Below are positions 9,195 to 17,160 of a stretch of DNA of 64,000 bases, one piece after another. How positions within the stretch are numbered: the first letter of the stretch is position 1; the number at the start of each line of letters is the position of its first letter. This DNA comes from Campylobacter fetus subsp. fetus. GTDB lineage: Bacteria; Campylobacterota; Campylobacteria; Campylobacterales; Campylobacteraceae. A model generated the notes under the pieces. It ran no database searches and was not told where the DNA came from. It saw only the letters and a program-made list of their open reading frames with translations. A program made the translations under genes and the position numbers. Location: assembly GCF_900475935.1 (NCBI RefSeq), contig NZ_LS483431.1, positions 248,001 to 312,000 on the forward strand. Reading direction: 5' to 3'.

Positions 9195-9623
9195 ATGGAG
9201 ATAGTTCTGTTTTTAAAGCAAAATATTGATTATATTATTATGGGAATTTTGGGTTTTATGAGTTTTTTTGCGCTATATTTTACCATTGAAAGAGCTCTTT
9301 TTTATAGCTTTGTGGATATAGGACATTTTAAAAGCATTAAATCACTTGAGATGGCGCTTACTAAAAACTTAACTTTTTTATACGTGATATACTCAAACGC
9401 TCCTTACGTAGGGCTTTTGGGAACAGTTTGCGGGATCATGATAACGTTTTACGATATGGGCGCTTCAGGTAATATAAATGCAAATACTATAATGATGGGA
9501 CTCTCTTTAGCTCTCAAAGCTACAGCTCTTGGTATTGCCGTGGCTATACCGACTTTGGCGATATATAATTTATTAAATAGAAAAGTAGATATTTTGCTCG
9601 CTAAATTTGAGGAAACACTTTGA
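9195..9623 (+). CDS. exbB: ExbB-type proton channel subunit
   Basis: A 142-residue membrane protein of the MotA/TolQ/ExbB family. Together with ExbD it uses the proton gradient to energise TonB. The N-terminal helix ([17 protein letters not shown]), the [19 protein letters not shown] segment typical of the family near residue 76, and the C-terminal [19 protein letters not shown] helix are visible. It is at the short end of the family, as is common for epsilonproteobacterial ExbB. The gene overlaps exbD by 4 nt and lies 10 nt after the methyltransferase. Confidence 0.9.
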   Translation: MEIVLFLKQNIDYIIMGILGFMSFFALYFTIERALFYSFVDIGHFKSIKSLEMALTKNLTFLYVIYSNAPYVGLLGTVCGIMITFYDMGASGNINANTIMMGLSLALKATALGIAVAIPTLAIYNLLNRKVDILLAKFEETL

Positions 9624-10000
9624 GGCTTCCTAAAAATGACAGTTTAAATATAGTTCCGTTTATAGATATTATGCTGGTACTACTTTGCATAGTGCTTAGT
9701 ATATCAACGTTTATAGCTAGTGGACATTTAAAACTAAGTTTGCCAAATGCGAATTCTAGCATGAAAAATATGAAAAAAAGTAGAACCGTTATAATCGTAG
9801 ATGATCAAAATAACTTATATTTTAATGATATATTAGTAGATAAAGAAGCTTTAAGAAGCGAAATATTTAAACTAGGAAATAGTGAATTGATAGAGATAAA
9901 AAGTGATAAAGAGAGTAAATTTGAGACTTTCGTGTGGATCATAGATATATTAAAAGAGAAAAATCATGAAAATTTTTCCATCGTCACAAAAAACAATTAG
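9620..10000 (+). CDS. exbD: ExbD-type TonB-energising protein
   Basis: A 126-residue partner of ExbB with one N-terminal membrane helix and a periplasmic domain. The conserved [13 protein letters not shown] segment near residue 12 contains the essential membrane aspartate. The periplasmic part shows [14 protein letters not shown]. The start is a TTG overlapping the exbB TGA. The 3' end overlaps the tonB start by 35 nt, indicating strong translational coupling. Confidence 0.9.
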   Translation: MRLPKNDSLNIVPFIDIMLVLLCIVLSISTFIASGHLKLSLPNANSSMKNMKKSRTVIIVDDQNNLYFNDILVDKEALRSEIFKLGNSELIEIKSDKESKFETFVWIIDILKEKNHENFSIVTKNN

Positions 10001-10760
10001 TATAAATTTGATAGCGTTTTTGATATCGACCGCTTTGCATGTTTGCGTTTTTGCTTACGCGCTAAATTTAGATATTAAATTACCAAAAGAGCAATCAGAA
10101 CAGAGTTTTAAACTGCCGTTGGCTAAATTTGAAACTCCGATTAACAGTGTAAAAACAGAAGAAGCAAGAGAGCCCCAACAGCCTAAAAAAGAGCAGAAAA
10201 AACAGATAATAGATGAAGCGAAACCAAAAAATGAGATAGTAAAAAAACCGCTTCCAAAGCCAAAAAAAGTAGAAAAAAAGCAGATATCAAAAGAAAATAC
10301 TAAAGCGCCCAACCAGTATATTAAAAATCAAACGTACGAAAAAATTCCGCCTGAAATTCCGTTAAATTCAAATAACATTGATACAAATCAGACTCAAAGT
10401 ATAAAAAGCAGCAGTTTGACAAAAAGCAGCTCAGAAAACAGTAGTCTTAAATCAGGCGAAAACAGTTCAAATATAGTCTATTTAAAAAGCAATGACGAGC
10501 TATTCATAAAGATCAAAAATGAGATTATCAAAAACGTAATTTATCCAAAAGTTGCAAAAAGGCTAGGATATCAAGGCGTAGTAAAAGTGGAGTTTATCTT
10601 AGATAAAAACGGCTTAAAAAGCTATGGATTGAAAAGTGAAAGTTCTTTTAATTCGCTAAATGAGGCGGCTATTCAAGCTTTGAAAAAAGCAAGTTCAAAT
10701 TTCCCGAATGTAGATAAAGAGTATCAAATTTCGCTTGATATCGCTTTTAAAATCAAGTAA
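9966..10760 (+). CDS. tonB: TonB energy-transducing protein
   Basis: A 264-residue protein. It has an N-terminal membrane anchor (LIAFLISTALHVCVFAYAL), including the membrane histidine typical of TonB, and a periplasm-spanning lysine/proline/glutamate-rich region from about residue 55 to 125. A Ser/Asn-rich spacer follows. The C-terminal TonB domain (IIKNVIYPKVAKRLGYQG, then VKVEFILDKNG) contacts the receptor Ton box. It closes the operon, so the receptor is encoded with a dedicated energising complex. Confidence 0.92.
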   Translation: MKIFPSSQKTISINLIAFLISTALHVCVFAYALNLDIKLPKEQSEQSFKLPLAKFETPINSVKTEEAREPQQPKKEQKKQIIDEAKPKNEIVKKPLPKPKKVEKKQISKENTKAPNQYIKNQTYEKIPPEIPLNSNNIDTNQTQSIKSSSLTKSSSENSSLKSGENSSNIVYLKSNDELFIKIKNEIIKNVIYPKVAKRLGYQGVVKVEFILDKNGLKSYGLKSESSFNSLNEAAIQALKKASSNFPNVDKEYQISLDIAFKIK

Positions 10761-10908
10761 ATTATAATATAAATTTTAAAAATTAAATTATAATGAAGAT
10801 AGTCTAATTGATAATTTTTTTTGATTAAATATTATTGCTTAAATTTACTTATAACTTAAATTTATTGTAAAGTAAAAACGATATATTAACATTTTATCAA
10901 ATTTCAAG

Positions 10909-10914
10909 TATAAT
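10909..10914 (+). promoter_or_regulatory. putative -10 element for carboxynorspermidine synthase
   Basis: TATAAT lies 28 nt before the ATG at 10942 in an AT-rich leader of about 180 nt, with AAAGGA as the ribosome site. No recognisable -35 box is seen, as is usual for Campylobacter sigma-70 promoters. Confidence 0.45.
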
Positions 10915-10941
10915 TCATAAAAAATTTATCAAAGGATACAG

Positions 10942-12156
10942 ATGAGCCATATTCTTATAATCGGAGCCGGAGGAGTTAGTCAAGCAGCGACCGTAAAATG
11001 TGCTATGAATAGTGAAATTTTCACAAAAATAACTTTAGCAAGCAGGACAAAGAGTAAATGCGATAAAATAGCTAAATTTATAAAAGATCGTTTAAATGTG
11101 ACCGTAAATACAGCTCAGATCGACGCTGATGATACAAATGCAGTCGTAAATTTGATAAAAGATATAAAAGCGGATTTGTTGTTAAATGTTGCGCTTCCTT
11201 ATCAGGATCTTACTATTATGGATGCTTGCGCGGAGGCTGGAATTCCATACATCGATACTGCAAATTACGAACATCCAGATACCGCTAAGTTTGAGTACAA
11301 GTTGCAATGGGCAAAAGATGGCGATTTTAAAAAATCAAATACTATGGCTCTTCTTGGCAGCGGATTTGACCCGGGTGTGACAAATGTGTATTGTGCGTAT
11401 GCAAATCAGTATATTTTTGATGAAATACACGAGATCGATATTTTAGATTGTAATGCCGGAGATCACGGATACGCATTTGCTACAAATTTTAACCCTGAGA
11501 TAAATTTACGCGAAGTAAGCGCAAAGGGCAGATACTGGGAGAATGGTAAATGGATACAAACCGATCCTATGGAGATAATGTTTAAATGGGACTATCCAAA
11601 AGTCGGCGTAAAAGATAGTTATCTGCTTTATCACGAAGAGCTTGAGAGTTTAGTAAAAAATATACCTACACTGAAAAGAATTCGCTTTTTTATGACGTTT
11701 GGACAAAGTTATTTAACTCATATGAAATGTCTTGAAAATGTAGGAATGCTTCGCATAGACGAAGTAGAGCATAACGGCGTAAAAATTGTACCTATACAGT
11801 TTTTAAAGACGCTTTTACCAGATCCTGCTGGACTTGGAGAGAGAACAAAAGGCAAAACAAATATAGGCTGCGTGATAACCGGGGTAAAAGACGCAGTAGA
11901 AAAAAAGATCTACATATACAACATATGTGATCACGAAGAGTGTTTCAAAGAGACCGGAGTAGGTGCCGTGAGTTACACTACAGGAGTTCCTGCGATGATA
12001 GGAAGTATGATGGTTGCGCGTGGAATTTGGAGCGGTAAAGGTGTGTTTAATATGGAAAATTTCGATTCAAAACCATTTATGGACGAATTAAATAAGCAAG
12101 GACTTCCGTGGGAGATCATAGAAATGAAACCGAATGAAACTAGAGTTATAAAATGA
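10942..12156 (+). CDS. carboxynorspermidine synthase (saccharopine-dehydrogenase family)
   Basis: A 404-residue NADPH-dependent enzyme that condenses aspartate semialdehyde with a diamine. With putrescine it yields carboxyspermidine, the first step of the alternative spermidine route established for C. jejuni. The Rossmann motif IIGAGGVSQAATVKCA is at the N-terminus, then LNVALPYQDLTIMDACAEAG and LGSGFDPGVTNVYCAYA, all typical of the carboxynorspermidine/saccharopine dehydrogenase family. The following small gene overlaps its stop. The decarboxylase that completes the route, nspC, is 49 kb away in this same window. Saccharopine dehydrogenase proper is less likely in this lineage. Confidence 0.85.
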   Translation: MSHILIIGAGGVSQAATVKCAMNSEIFTKITLASRTKSKCDKIAKFIKDRLNVTVNTAQIDADDTNAVVNLIKDIKADLLLNVALPYQDLTIMDACAEAGIPYIDTANYEHPDTAKFEYKLQWAKDGDFKKSNTMALLGSGFDPGVTNVYCAYANQYIFDEIHEIDILDCNAGDHGYAFATNFNPEINLREVSAKGRYWENGKWIQTDPMEIMFKWDYPKVGVKDSYLLYHEELESLVKNIPTLKRIRFFMTFGQSYLTHMKCLENVGMLRIDEVEHNGVKIVPIQFLKTLLPDPAGLGERTKGKTNIGCVITGVKDAVEKKIYIYNICDHEECFKETGVGAVSYTTGVPAMIGSMMVARGIWSGKGVFNMENFDSKPFMDELNKQGLPWEIIEMKPNETRVIK

Positions 12157-12413
12157 AAAAAATTGTTATTTTTCTTGTTTTTTGCACTGCTGTTTTTGCC
12201 GAGAATTTAAAAGTTAATTTTATAAGTGAGGATGGGCTAAAGCTTACTATAAATAACAGAGACTATTTGGCTTTGAGCTTACCGTGTAAAGGCTGGAAAA
12301 TAGGTGATGAACTTGAAATTTTAAGTGGCGATAAAGATGCAAGATGCTTGAACGCAGCGTATCTAAATTTACGCACCAGAACATCTTGCGAGCTGCTTTG
12401 CGATGCTAAGTAA
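12153..12413 (+). CDS. small secreted protein of unknown function
   Basis: An 86-residue protein with a clear signal peptide (MKKIVIFLVFCTAVFA) and a mature part of about 70 residues with four cysteines (LPCKGW, DARCLN, TSCELLCDA), probably forming disulfides in the periplasm. I do not recognise the family. The ATG overlaps the stop of the carboxynorspermidine synthase (ATGA), so the two are co-translated. A functional link to polyamines is possible but unsupported. Confidence 0.65.
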   Translation: MKKIVIFLVFCTAVFAENLKVNFISEDGLKLTINNRDYLALSLPCKGWKIGDELEILSGDKDARCLNAAYLNLRTRTSCELLCDAK

Positions 12414-12435
12414 TTTGGTTTTAAGAATATTTAGT

Positions 12436-12441
12436 TATAAT
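12436..12441 (+). promoter_or_regulatory. putative -10 element for rpmE
   Basis: TATAAT 33 nt upstream of the rpmE ATG, followed by AAAAGGA as the ribosome-binding site. Confidence 0.5.
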
Positions 12442-12473
12442 GCGAAGTTTTATAAAATTTAAAAGGACAAGCA

Positions 12474-12674
12474 ATGAAAAAAGATATACATCCAGAGTAT
12501 GTTGAATGCACAGTTACTTGCGCTTGTGGCAACACATTTACAAGCAAGTCAAATAAGTCAGAAATCAGAGTTGATATCTGCAGCGAGTGTCACCCATTTT
12601 TCACAGGTAGTGAAAAGATCGTAGATAGCGCAGGACGTGTTGATAAATTCAAGAAAAAATATAATATGAAATAA
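12474..12674 (+). CDS. rpmE: 50S ribosomal protein L31
   Basis: A 66-residue L31 of the zinc-binding (C+) type: MKKDIHPEY at the N-terminus, TCACGN and [10 protein letters not shown] supplying cysteine ligands, and a basic tail [12 protein letters not shown]31 bridges the two ribosomal subunits and can act as a zinc store. It has its own promoter and is followed within 5 nt by the rRNA methyltransferase gene rsmI. Confidence 0.96.
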   Translation: MKKDIHPEYVECTVTCACGNTFTSKSNKSEIRVDICSECHPFFTGSEKIVDSAGRVDKFKKKYNMK

Positions 12675-12678
12675 ACCG

Positions 12679-13494
12679 TTGCTCTACTTTCTTCCAACCC
12701 CTATAGGGAATTTAGATGATATCTCAAAGAGATGCCTGGACGTCTTAGAACTTTGTGAAATCATCATCTGCGAAGATACTAGAGTAACAAAATCTCTTAT
12801 AACTCTTTTGAATGCAAAATTTGGCTTACAAATCAGCCCAAAAGAGTTTTACTCACTCCATACTCACAACGAAAAAGATTTTTTTGATAAATTTGATAAA
12901 GTTAGGCTTGAAACTAAAATTTGCATTTATGCTAGTGACGCAGGAATGCCTTGCATCAGTGATCCGGGAATTTCGCTAGTCAAATTTGCCCAGCAAAATA
13001 GTATAAAATACGAAGTTCTAAGCGGAGCAAACGCTCTTTTACTAGCAGCCGCAGCTAGCGGGATCATAGAAAAAGAATTCACTTTTTTAGGATTTTTGCC
13101 GAATTTAGGCAAAGAAAGAGCTATCGCTATCCAAAATGCGTTAAATTCGCTATATCCGGTGATTATATATGAGTCTCCAAAACGAATTTTAAGCCTTATA
13201 AAAAGCATATCTGAACTCGATCCTTTAAGGGAAGTTTTTATTATCAAAGAAGCGACTAAAAAATTTGAAGCTAAATTTAAAAATAGTGCTACAAATTTAC
13301 TCACTCAGCTTGAAAACTCAAATTTAAACGGAGAGTGGTGTGTTGTGATCGATCGTTCTGCAAATAAAGCATTAGAGCGTATCACTACAAAAGATATTAT
13401 GGAGCTTGATCTGCCTTTAAAACAAAAAGCTAAGCTAATTTCTAAAATAACCGGTGAGAATGCAAAAAAAATATACCAAAATTTGATAACATAA
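12679..13494 (+). CDS. rsmI: 16S rRNA (cytidine-1402-2'-O)-methyltransferase RsmI
   Basis: A 271-residue SAM-dependent methylase of the tetrapyrrole-methylase fold that modifies C1402 in the ribosomal P site. It begins with LYFLPTPIGNLDDISKR and shows CEDTRVT, YASDAGMPCISDPG and FLGFLPNLGKER, which are diagnostic of RsmI. The start is TTG immediately after rpmE. It is adjacent to a second ribosomal RNA methylase gene, making a small ribosome-maturation operon. Confidence 0.93.
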   Translation: MLYFLPTPIGNLDDISKRCLDVLELCEIIICEDTRVTKSLITLLNAKFGLQISPKEFYSLHTHNEKDFFDKFDKVRLETKICIYASDAGMPCISDPGISLVKFAQQNSIKYEVLSGANALLLAAAASGIIEKEFTFLGFLPNLGKERAIAIQNALNSLYPVIIYESPKRILSLIKSISELDPLREVFIIKEATKKFEAKFKNSATNLLTQLENSNLNGEWCVVIDRSANKALERITTKDIMELDLPLKQKAKLISKITGENAKKIYQNLIT

Positions 13495-13530
13495 GCTAAA
13501 TTTTAACGGCTTTTGGGTATTATCAGGCGT

Positions 13531-14211
13531 ATGATTATTTATGGAAAACAACTATTTTTACATTTGTTAGAAAAGCACAAAGAGAAGCTTATAAATATCT
13601 ATCTTGCCAAAGATATCGAAAAAGATATCTTTAATAAAATTGTGAAAAGTGGAGTCAAAATCCACAAGGTAGATAACAAAAAAGCTCAAGCTTTAGCACG
13701 CGGGGGCAATCATCAAGGCTTTTTAGCCGAAGTTTGTGAGTTCGAGTTTGCTAGCTTAAATGAGATAAAAAAACAAGACTTCTTAGTCGTGCTATATGGA
13801 TTAAGCGACGTAGGAAATATAGGAAGCATAGTTCGCACGACTTACGCTCTTGGCGGAGGCGGTGTTATAATGATATCTAAAAGTGCTTCCATGGAAGGTA
13901 TCATAAGAGCTAGCAGTGCAGCGGCTTATGAGCTGCCTATAACGCTAGTTAGTGATGGACTAAGTCTTTTAAACGAGCTAAAACAGCTTGGATTTAAAAT
14001 TTATGGCTCAGATGCTAAAGGTAAAAACCCTAGTGAGTGCAAATTTGGTAAAAAAACCGTACTTGTGATGGGCAGCGAAGGTGAGGGAATTCCTAGAAAA
14101 GCGCTTGAAAAATGCGATGAGAATTTAGGTATAAATATGCGCGAAGGCTGGGATAGTTTGAATGTTAGTGTGGCATTTGGAATATTATTTGATAGGATTA
14201 TGAATGGCTAA
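13531..14211 (+). CDS. rlmB: 23S rRNA 2'-O-methyltransferase of the SpoU/TrmH family (RlmB-like)
   Basis: A 226-residue knotted methyltransferase that most likely methylates G2251 of 23S rRNA. An N-terminal L30e-like substrate-binding domain (MIIYGKQLFLHLL) is followed by the SpoU motifs DVGNIGSIVRTTYALGG, MGSEGEGIPRKALEKCD and NVSVAFGILFDRI. A TTG at 13513 would add six residues. The ATG at 13531 is preferred because the MIIYGKQ start matches the family and AGG precedes it. It overlaps the RodZ-like gene by 8 nt. Confidence 0.88.
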   Translation: MIIYGKQLFLHLLEKHKEKLINIYLAKDIEKDIFNKIVKSGVKIHKVDNKKAQALARGGNHQGFLAEVCEFEFASLNEIKKQDFLVVLYGLSDVGNIGSIVRTTYALGGGGVIMISKSASMEGIIRASSAAAYELPITLVSDGLSLLNELKQLGFKIYGSDAKGKNPSECKFGKKTVLVMGSEGEGIPRKALEKCDENLGINMREGWDSLNVSVAFGILFDRIMNG

Positions 14212-15130
14212 TGATATATTAAAAATCAAAGATATAGGCGTAAGAGAAGTTGCAAAGCAAACACACATAGAAGCAGAATATCTAGAGTATATGTGTGATA
14301 AAAATTTTGATAAGTTAAAAAAGCTAAATGTTTCTGGTTTTATAAAAATTTTAACAAGAGAGTATGGGTGGGATCTTTCTGATTGGTATGATGAGTTTAA
14401 GACTTACTGCTTTGAGCATTCAGGCGATGATGGCTGCACGTTTTGCGTAGCACCTAAAATTCCCGCTTATACATCAAAACCGGGCAGCAATTTTTGGACA
14501 TGGACGCTTGTGCTGTTATTTGTTATTGTCGGGCTGATTTGGATTTTTGGATATACGAAATATTTTGATGATTTTTCATTTATATTTGACGATAAAAATA
14601 ATAGCGTTTCATACTCAAATACAACGGTAGTAGAAACTGCAAAAGAGAGTTTAAAGATAGAAAGCAATATGACAATTCCTTTTGTCAGTTTGCAAGATGA
14701 AAATGTAACTGATTCGAATTTGTCTGATGAAAATGAGTCTTTATTTAGCTCATCTATGACACAAAGCAGTGAAAATGATCAGATAGATAGCTTGATACCT
14801 GTTTTAAATTTACAGCAAAATAGTGCAGAACAAAACGTACCTAAGGGTGGTTTGATCGCTAAAATTATACCAAAAAAGACAATCTGGATAGGTGTAAAAA
14901 GTCTTGATGGAACATATAAAAGATCATTTAGCACAAAAGATCCGGTTGATATAAATTTAAGTTTGAATTCGCTTGTATTAACAGGTCATGGAGAATTAAA
15001 TTTAGAACAAAACGATAAAAACACAACATTTAAATCAAAAAATGCACTTAGATTTTTAGTAGAAAATGGAAGTTTAAAGCAGATAGATTATGATGAATAC
15101 GTAAAGTTAAATAAGGGAAAAGAGTGGTAA
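14204..15130 (+). CDS. RodZ-like bitopic membrane protein
   Basis: A 308-residue protein. Residues about 1-60 form a helix-turn-helix-like domain (GVREVAKQTHIEAEYLEYM) resembling the RodZ cytoplasmic domain that binds MreB. One membrane helix follows (FWTWTLVLLFVIVGLIWIFG, about residues 97-117), then a Ser/Asn/Glu-rich linker. The C-terminal periplasmic beta domain (TIWIGVKSLDGTYKRSF to ALRFLVENGSLKQI) is like the DUF4115 domain of RodZ. The two cytoplasmic CxxC-like cysteines before the helix (GCTFC) are unusual. It would link MreB to wall synthesis; the RodZ call rests on architecture. It overlaps the next gene by 7 nt. Confidence 0.6.
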   Translation: MANDILKIKDIGVREVAKQTHIEAEYLEYMCDKNFDKLKKLNVSGFIKILTREYGWDLSDWYDEFKTYCFEHSGDDGCTFCVAPKIPAYTSKPGSNFWTWTLVLLFVIVGLIWIFGYTKYFDDFSFIFDDKNNSVSYSNTTVVETAKESLKIESNMTIPFVSLQDENVTDSNLSDENESLFSSSMTQSSENDQIDSLIPVLNLQQNSAEQNVPKGGLIAKIIPKKTIWIGVKSLDGTYKRSFSTKDPVDINLSLNSLVLTGHGELNLEQNDKNTTFKSKNALRFLVENGSLKQIDYDEYVKLNKGKEW

Positions 15131-15942
15131 AATCATTTTTTGCTTTTTTGCTTTTTGCGTCCATATGCTTTGGATATGATTTAAACTCAAATTTAAAAAG
15201 CATAGTTGGAGATCAGGTATATAATGCAAACCGGCAAAAAATTAAAAGTTTATTTATAAATGAAGCCGAGTTTTTAGATACAAACCTAAATTTGAATTAC
15301 GATAAGATAACAAACATACTTAGGACAAATTCCTTTTTAAATTTAAGCTATGCATCGCCTGTTTATATGGATATTAGTTTTGTTAGCTCATCTTCTCCTA
15401 CTCTTGTACTAAAAGCGATATCTCAGAGTTTAAATAATCTTGGCTATAACTATTTTTTAACCAAAAGCCTAGATACTTGGGATTCTGGTATGGTATGGAG
15501 TATATCTATAAATACGCAATTTATGCTAAATCCTGGAAGTTTTTATAAAGAGCTTTTATCAAACAATATATTTATAAAAAATATAAAAAAAACAGGTCAA
15601 TTTGCTTATTCTTATGAAATAGATGCTAGCAGAGCTATGCTAAAAACTTTAACTTATGAGAGTGATACCGAAGTACAGCTTTCAAAGCCTTTGGAGCCGT
15701 ATTTTTTAAATGTAAGTGGTAAAAGCAGCATAGAGATAAAATCTAGATCAAATGATAGCTGGATAGCATTAGTGAAAATTTTAGATAAAAACTTAAAGCT
15801 TATTAGTCAAGTAAAGTCAGATAAAAAAGAAAAAGAAATATACTTAGATTTTCCTGATGAGGCGTTTTATCTAATTATTGATGATGTTTTTAGCTTAGAA
15901 AATATAAAGCACGGTTTAACAATTTATATAAAATCAAATTAA
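15124..15942 (+). CDS. secreted protein of unknown function
   Basis: A 272-residue protein starting at GTG, with a signal peptide (VKSFFAFLLFASICFG) and no further membrane segment, so it is probably periplasmic. It is rich in Ser/Asn/Leu. Segments such as DISFVSSSSPTLVLKAISQ and SGMVWSISINTQFMLNPG recall secretin-like or envelope-assembly repeats only weakly. I do not recognise the family. It overlaps the RodZ-like gene and precedes the aminotransferase by 9 nt. The order matches what I recall for C. jejuni, so it is probably a conserved epsilonproteobacterial envelope protein. Confidence 0.7.
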   Translation: MVKSFFAFLLFASICFGYDLNSNLKSIVGDQVYNANRQKIKSLFINEAEFLDTNLNLNYDKITNILRTNSFLNLSYASPVYMDISFVSSSSPTLVLKAISQSLNNLGYNYFLTKSLDTWDSGMVWSISINTQFMLNPGSFYKELLSNNIFIKNIKKTGQFAYSYEIDASRAMLKTLTYESDTEVQLSKPLEPYFLNVSGKSSIEIKSRSNDSWIALVKILDKNLKLISQVKSDKKEKEIYLDFPDEAFYLIIDDVFSLENIKHGLTIYIKSN

Positions 15943-15951
15943 GGAGTTATT

Positions 15952-17160
15952 ATGTTTGACGAGATACGTTTTAATACTATTGAGAGATTACCAAACTACG
16001 CCTTTGCCGAAGTAAATGCTATAAAAATGGCTGCAAGAAGAGACGGAGCTGATATAATAGATTTTTCTATGGGAAATCCAGATGGCAGAACGCCGGCACA
16101 CATCATAGATAAGCTTTGTGAGAGCGCTCAAAAAGATAAAACTCATGGATATAGCGTAAGTCAGGGTATATATAAACTCCGTTTAGCTATCTGTAATTGG
16201 TATAAAAGAAAATATGGAGTAGTATTAGATCCAGAAACTGAAGCAGTCGCTACTATGGGTAGCAAAGAGGGTTTTGTGCATTTAACTCAAGCTATAGTAA
16301 ATCCAGGAGACGTTGCGATCGTTCCAGATCCTGCTTATCCTATACATACTCAAGCATTTATTATAGCTGGTGGAAATGTCGCCAAAATGCCGCTTAGCTA
16401 TAATTCCGAATTTGAACTAGATGAGAATAAATTTTTTGAAAATTTACAAAGAACTATAGATGAAAGTATTCCACGACCAAAATATATAGTAGTAAATTTC
16501 CCCCACAATCCAACAACGGTGACTTGTCAAAAGAGTTTTTATGAGCGTTTAGTAGATATGGCAAAGAAGGAGAGATTTTATATAATAAGCGATATAGCTT
16601 ACGCCGAACTTACTTTTGATGGGTATAAAACTCCTAGTATTTTTGAAGTTGAAGGCGCAAAAGACGTTGCAGTAGAGTGCTATACGCTATCAAAATCATA
16701 CAATATGGCAGGTTGGAGAGTCGGTTTTGTATGTGGAAATAAAAAATTAGTCGCCGCACTTAAAAAGATAAAATCATGGTTTGATTATGGTATGTTTACT
16801 CCTATTCAAGTAGCAGCGACTGTTGCTCTTGATGGTGATCAAAACTGCGTTGAGCAAATTCGCCAAACATATGAGAAAAGAAGAGATATATTGATAGATG
16901 CGTTTTGTTCTGCTGGATGGGAGATAGCAAAGCCAAGAGCTAGTATGTTTGCATGGGCAAAACTTCCTCATCAAGTAGGAAGCATAGGAAGCAAAGAGTT
17001 TGCAAAGCAGCTTCTAACAAAAGCTTGCGTAGCAGTTAGTCCTGGAGCCGGATTTGGTGCGCTTGGTGATGGATATGTAAGAATTGCATTTATAGAAAAT
17101 GAAAATCGTATCCGTCAAGCAGCTAGAAATATAAAAAAATATTTAAAAGAATTTGAATGA
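15952..17160 (+). CDS. class I/II PLP-dependent aminotransferase
   Basis: A 402-residue fold-type I aminotransferase. Family marks are DFSMGNPDGRTP at the substrate loop, PDPAYPIHTQA, NFPHNPTT with the PLP-contacting asparagine, SDIAYAEL, and the lysine that forms the Schiff base in CYTLSKSYNMAGWRVGF. Its overlap with homoserine dehydrogenase (ATGA) suggests a role in aspartate-family amino acids. Candidates are an LL-diaminopimelate-, alanine- or aspartate-type transaminase. The exact substrate cannot be read. Confidence 0.85.
   Translation: MFDEIRFNTIERLPNYAFAEVNAIKMAARRDGADIIDFSMGNPDGRTPAHIIDKLCESAQKDKTHGYSVSQGIYKLRLAICNWYKRKYGVVLDPETEAVATMGSKEGFVHLTQAIVNPGDVAIVPDPAYPIHTQAFIIAGGNVAKMPLSYNSEFELDENKFFENLQRTIDESIPRPKYIVVNFPHNPTTVTCQKSFYERLVDMAKKERFYIISDIAYAELTFDGYKTPSIFEVEGAKDVAVECYTLSKSYNMAGWRVGFVCGNKKLVAALKKIKSWFDYGMFTPIQVAATVALDGDQNCVEQIRQTYEKRRDILIDAFCSAGWEIAKPRASMFAWAKLPHQVGSIGSKEFAKQLLTKACVAVSPGAGFGALGDGYVRIAFIENENRIRQAARNIKKYLKEFE

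Noticed and set aside
10055-10312. 85-codon open frame on the minus strand inside tonB
   Set aside because: It is the antisense of the lysine/proline-rich TonB linker; it has no ribosome site and its Phe/Cys-rich product is typical of a shadow frame.
13699-13706. G5 tract in rlmB as a possible phase-variable repeat
   Set aside because: Campylobacter phase-variable tracts are usually eight or more G or C; five is background. No longer G/C tract was seen in the window.
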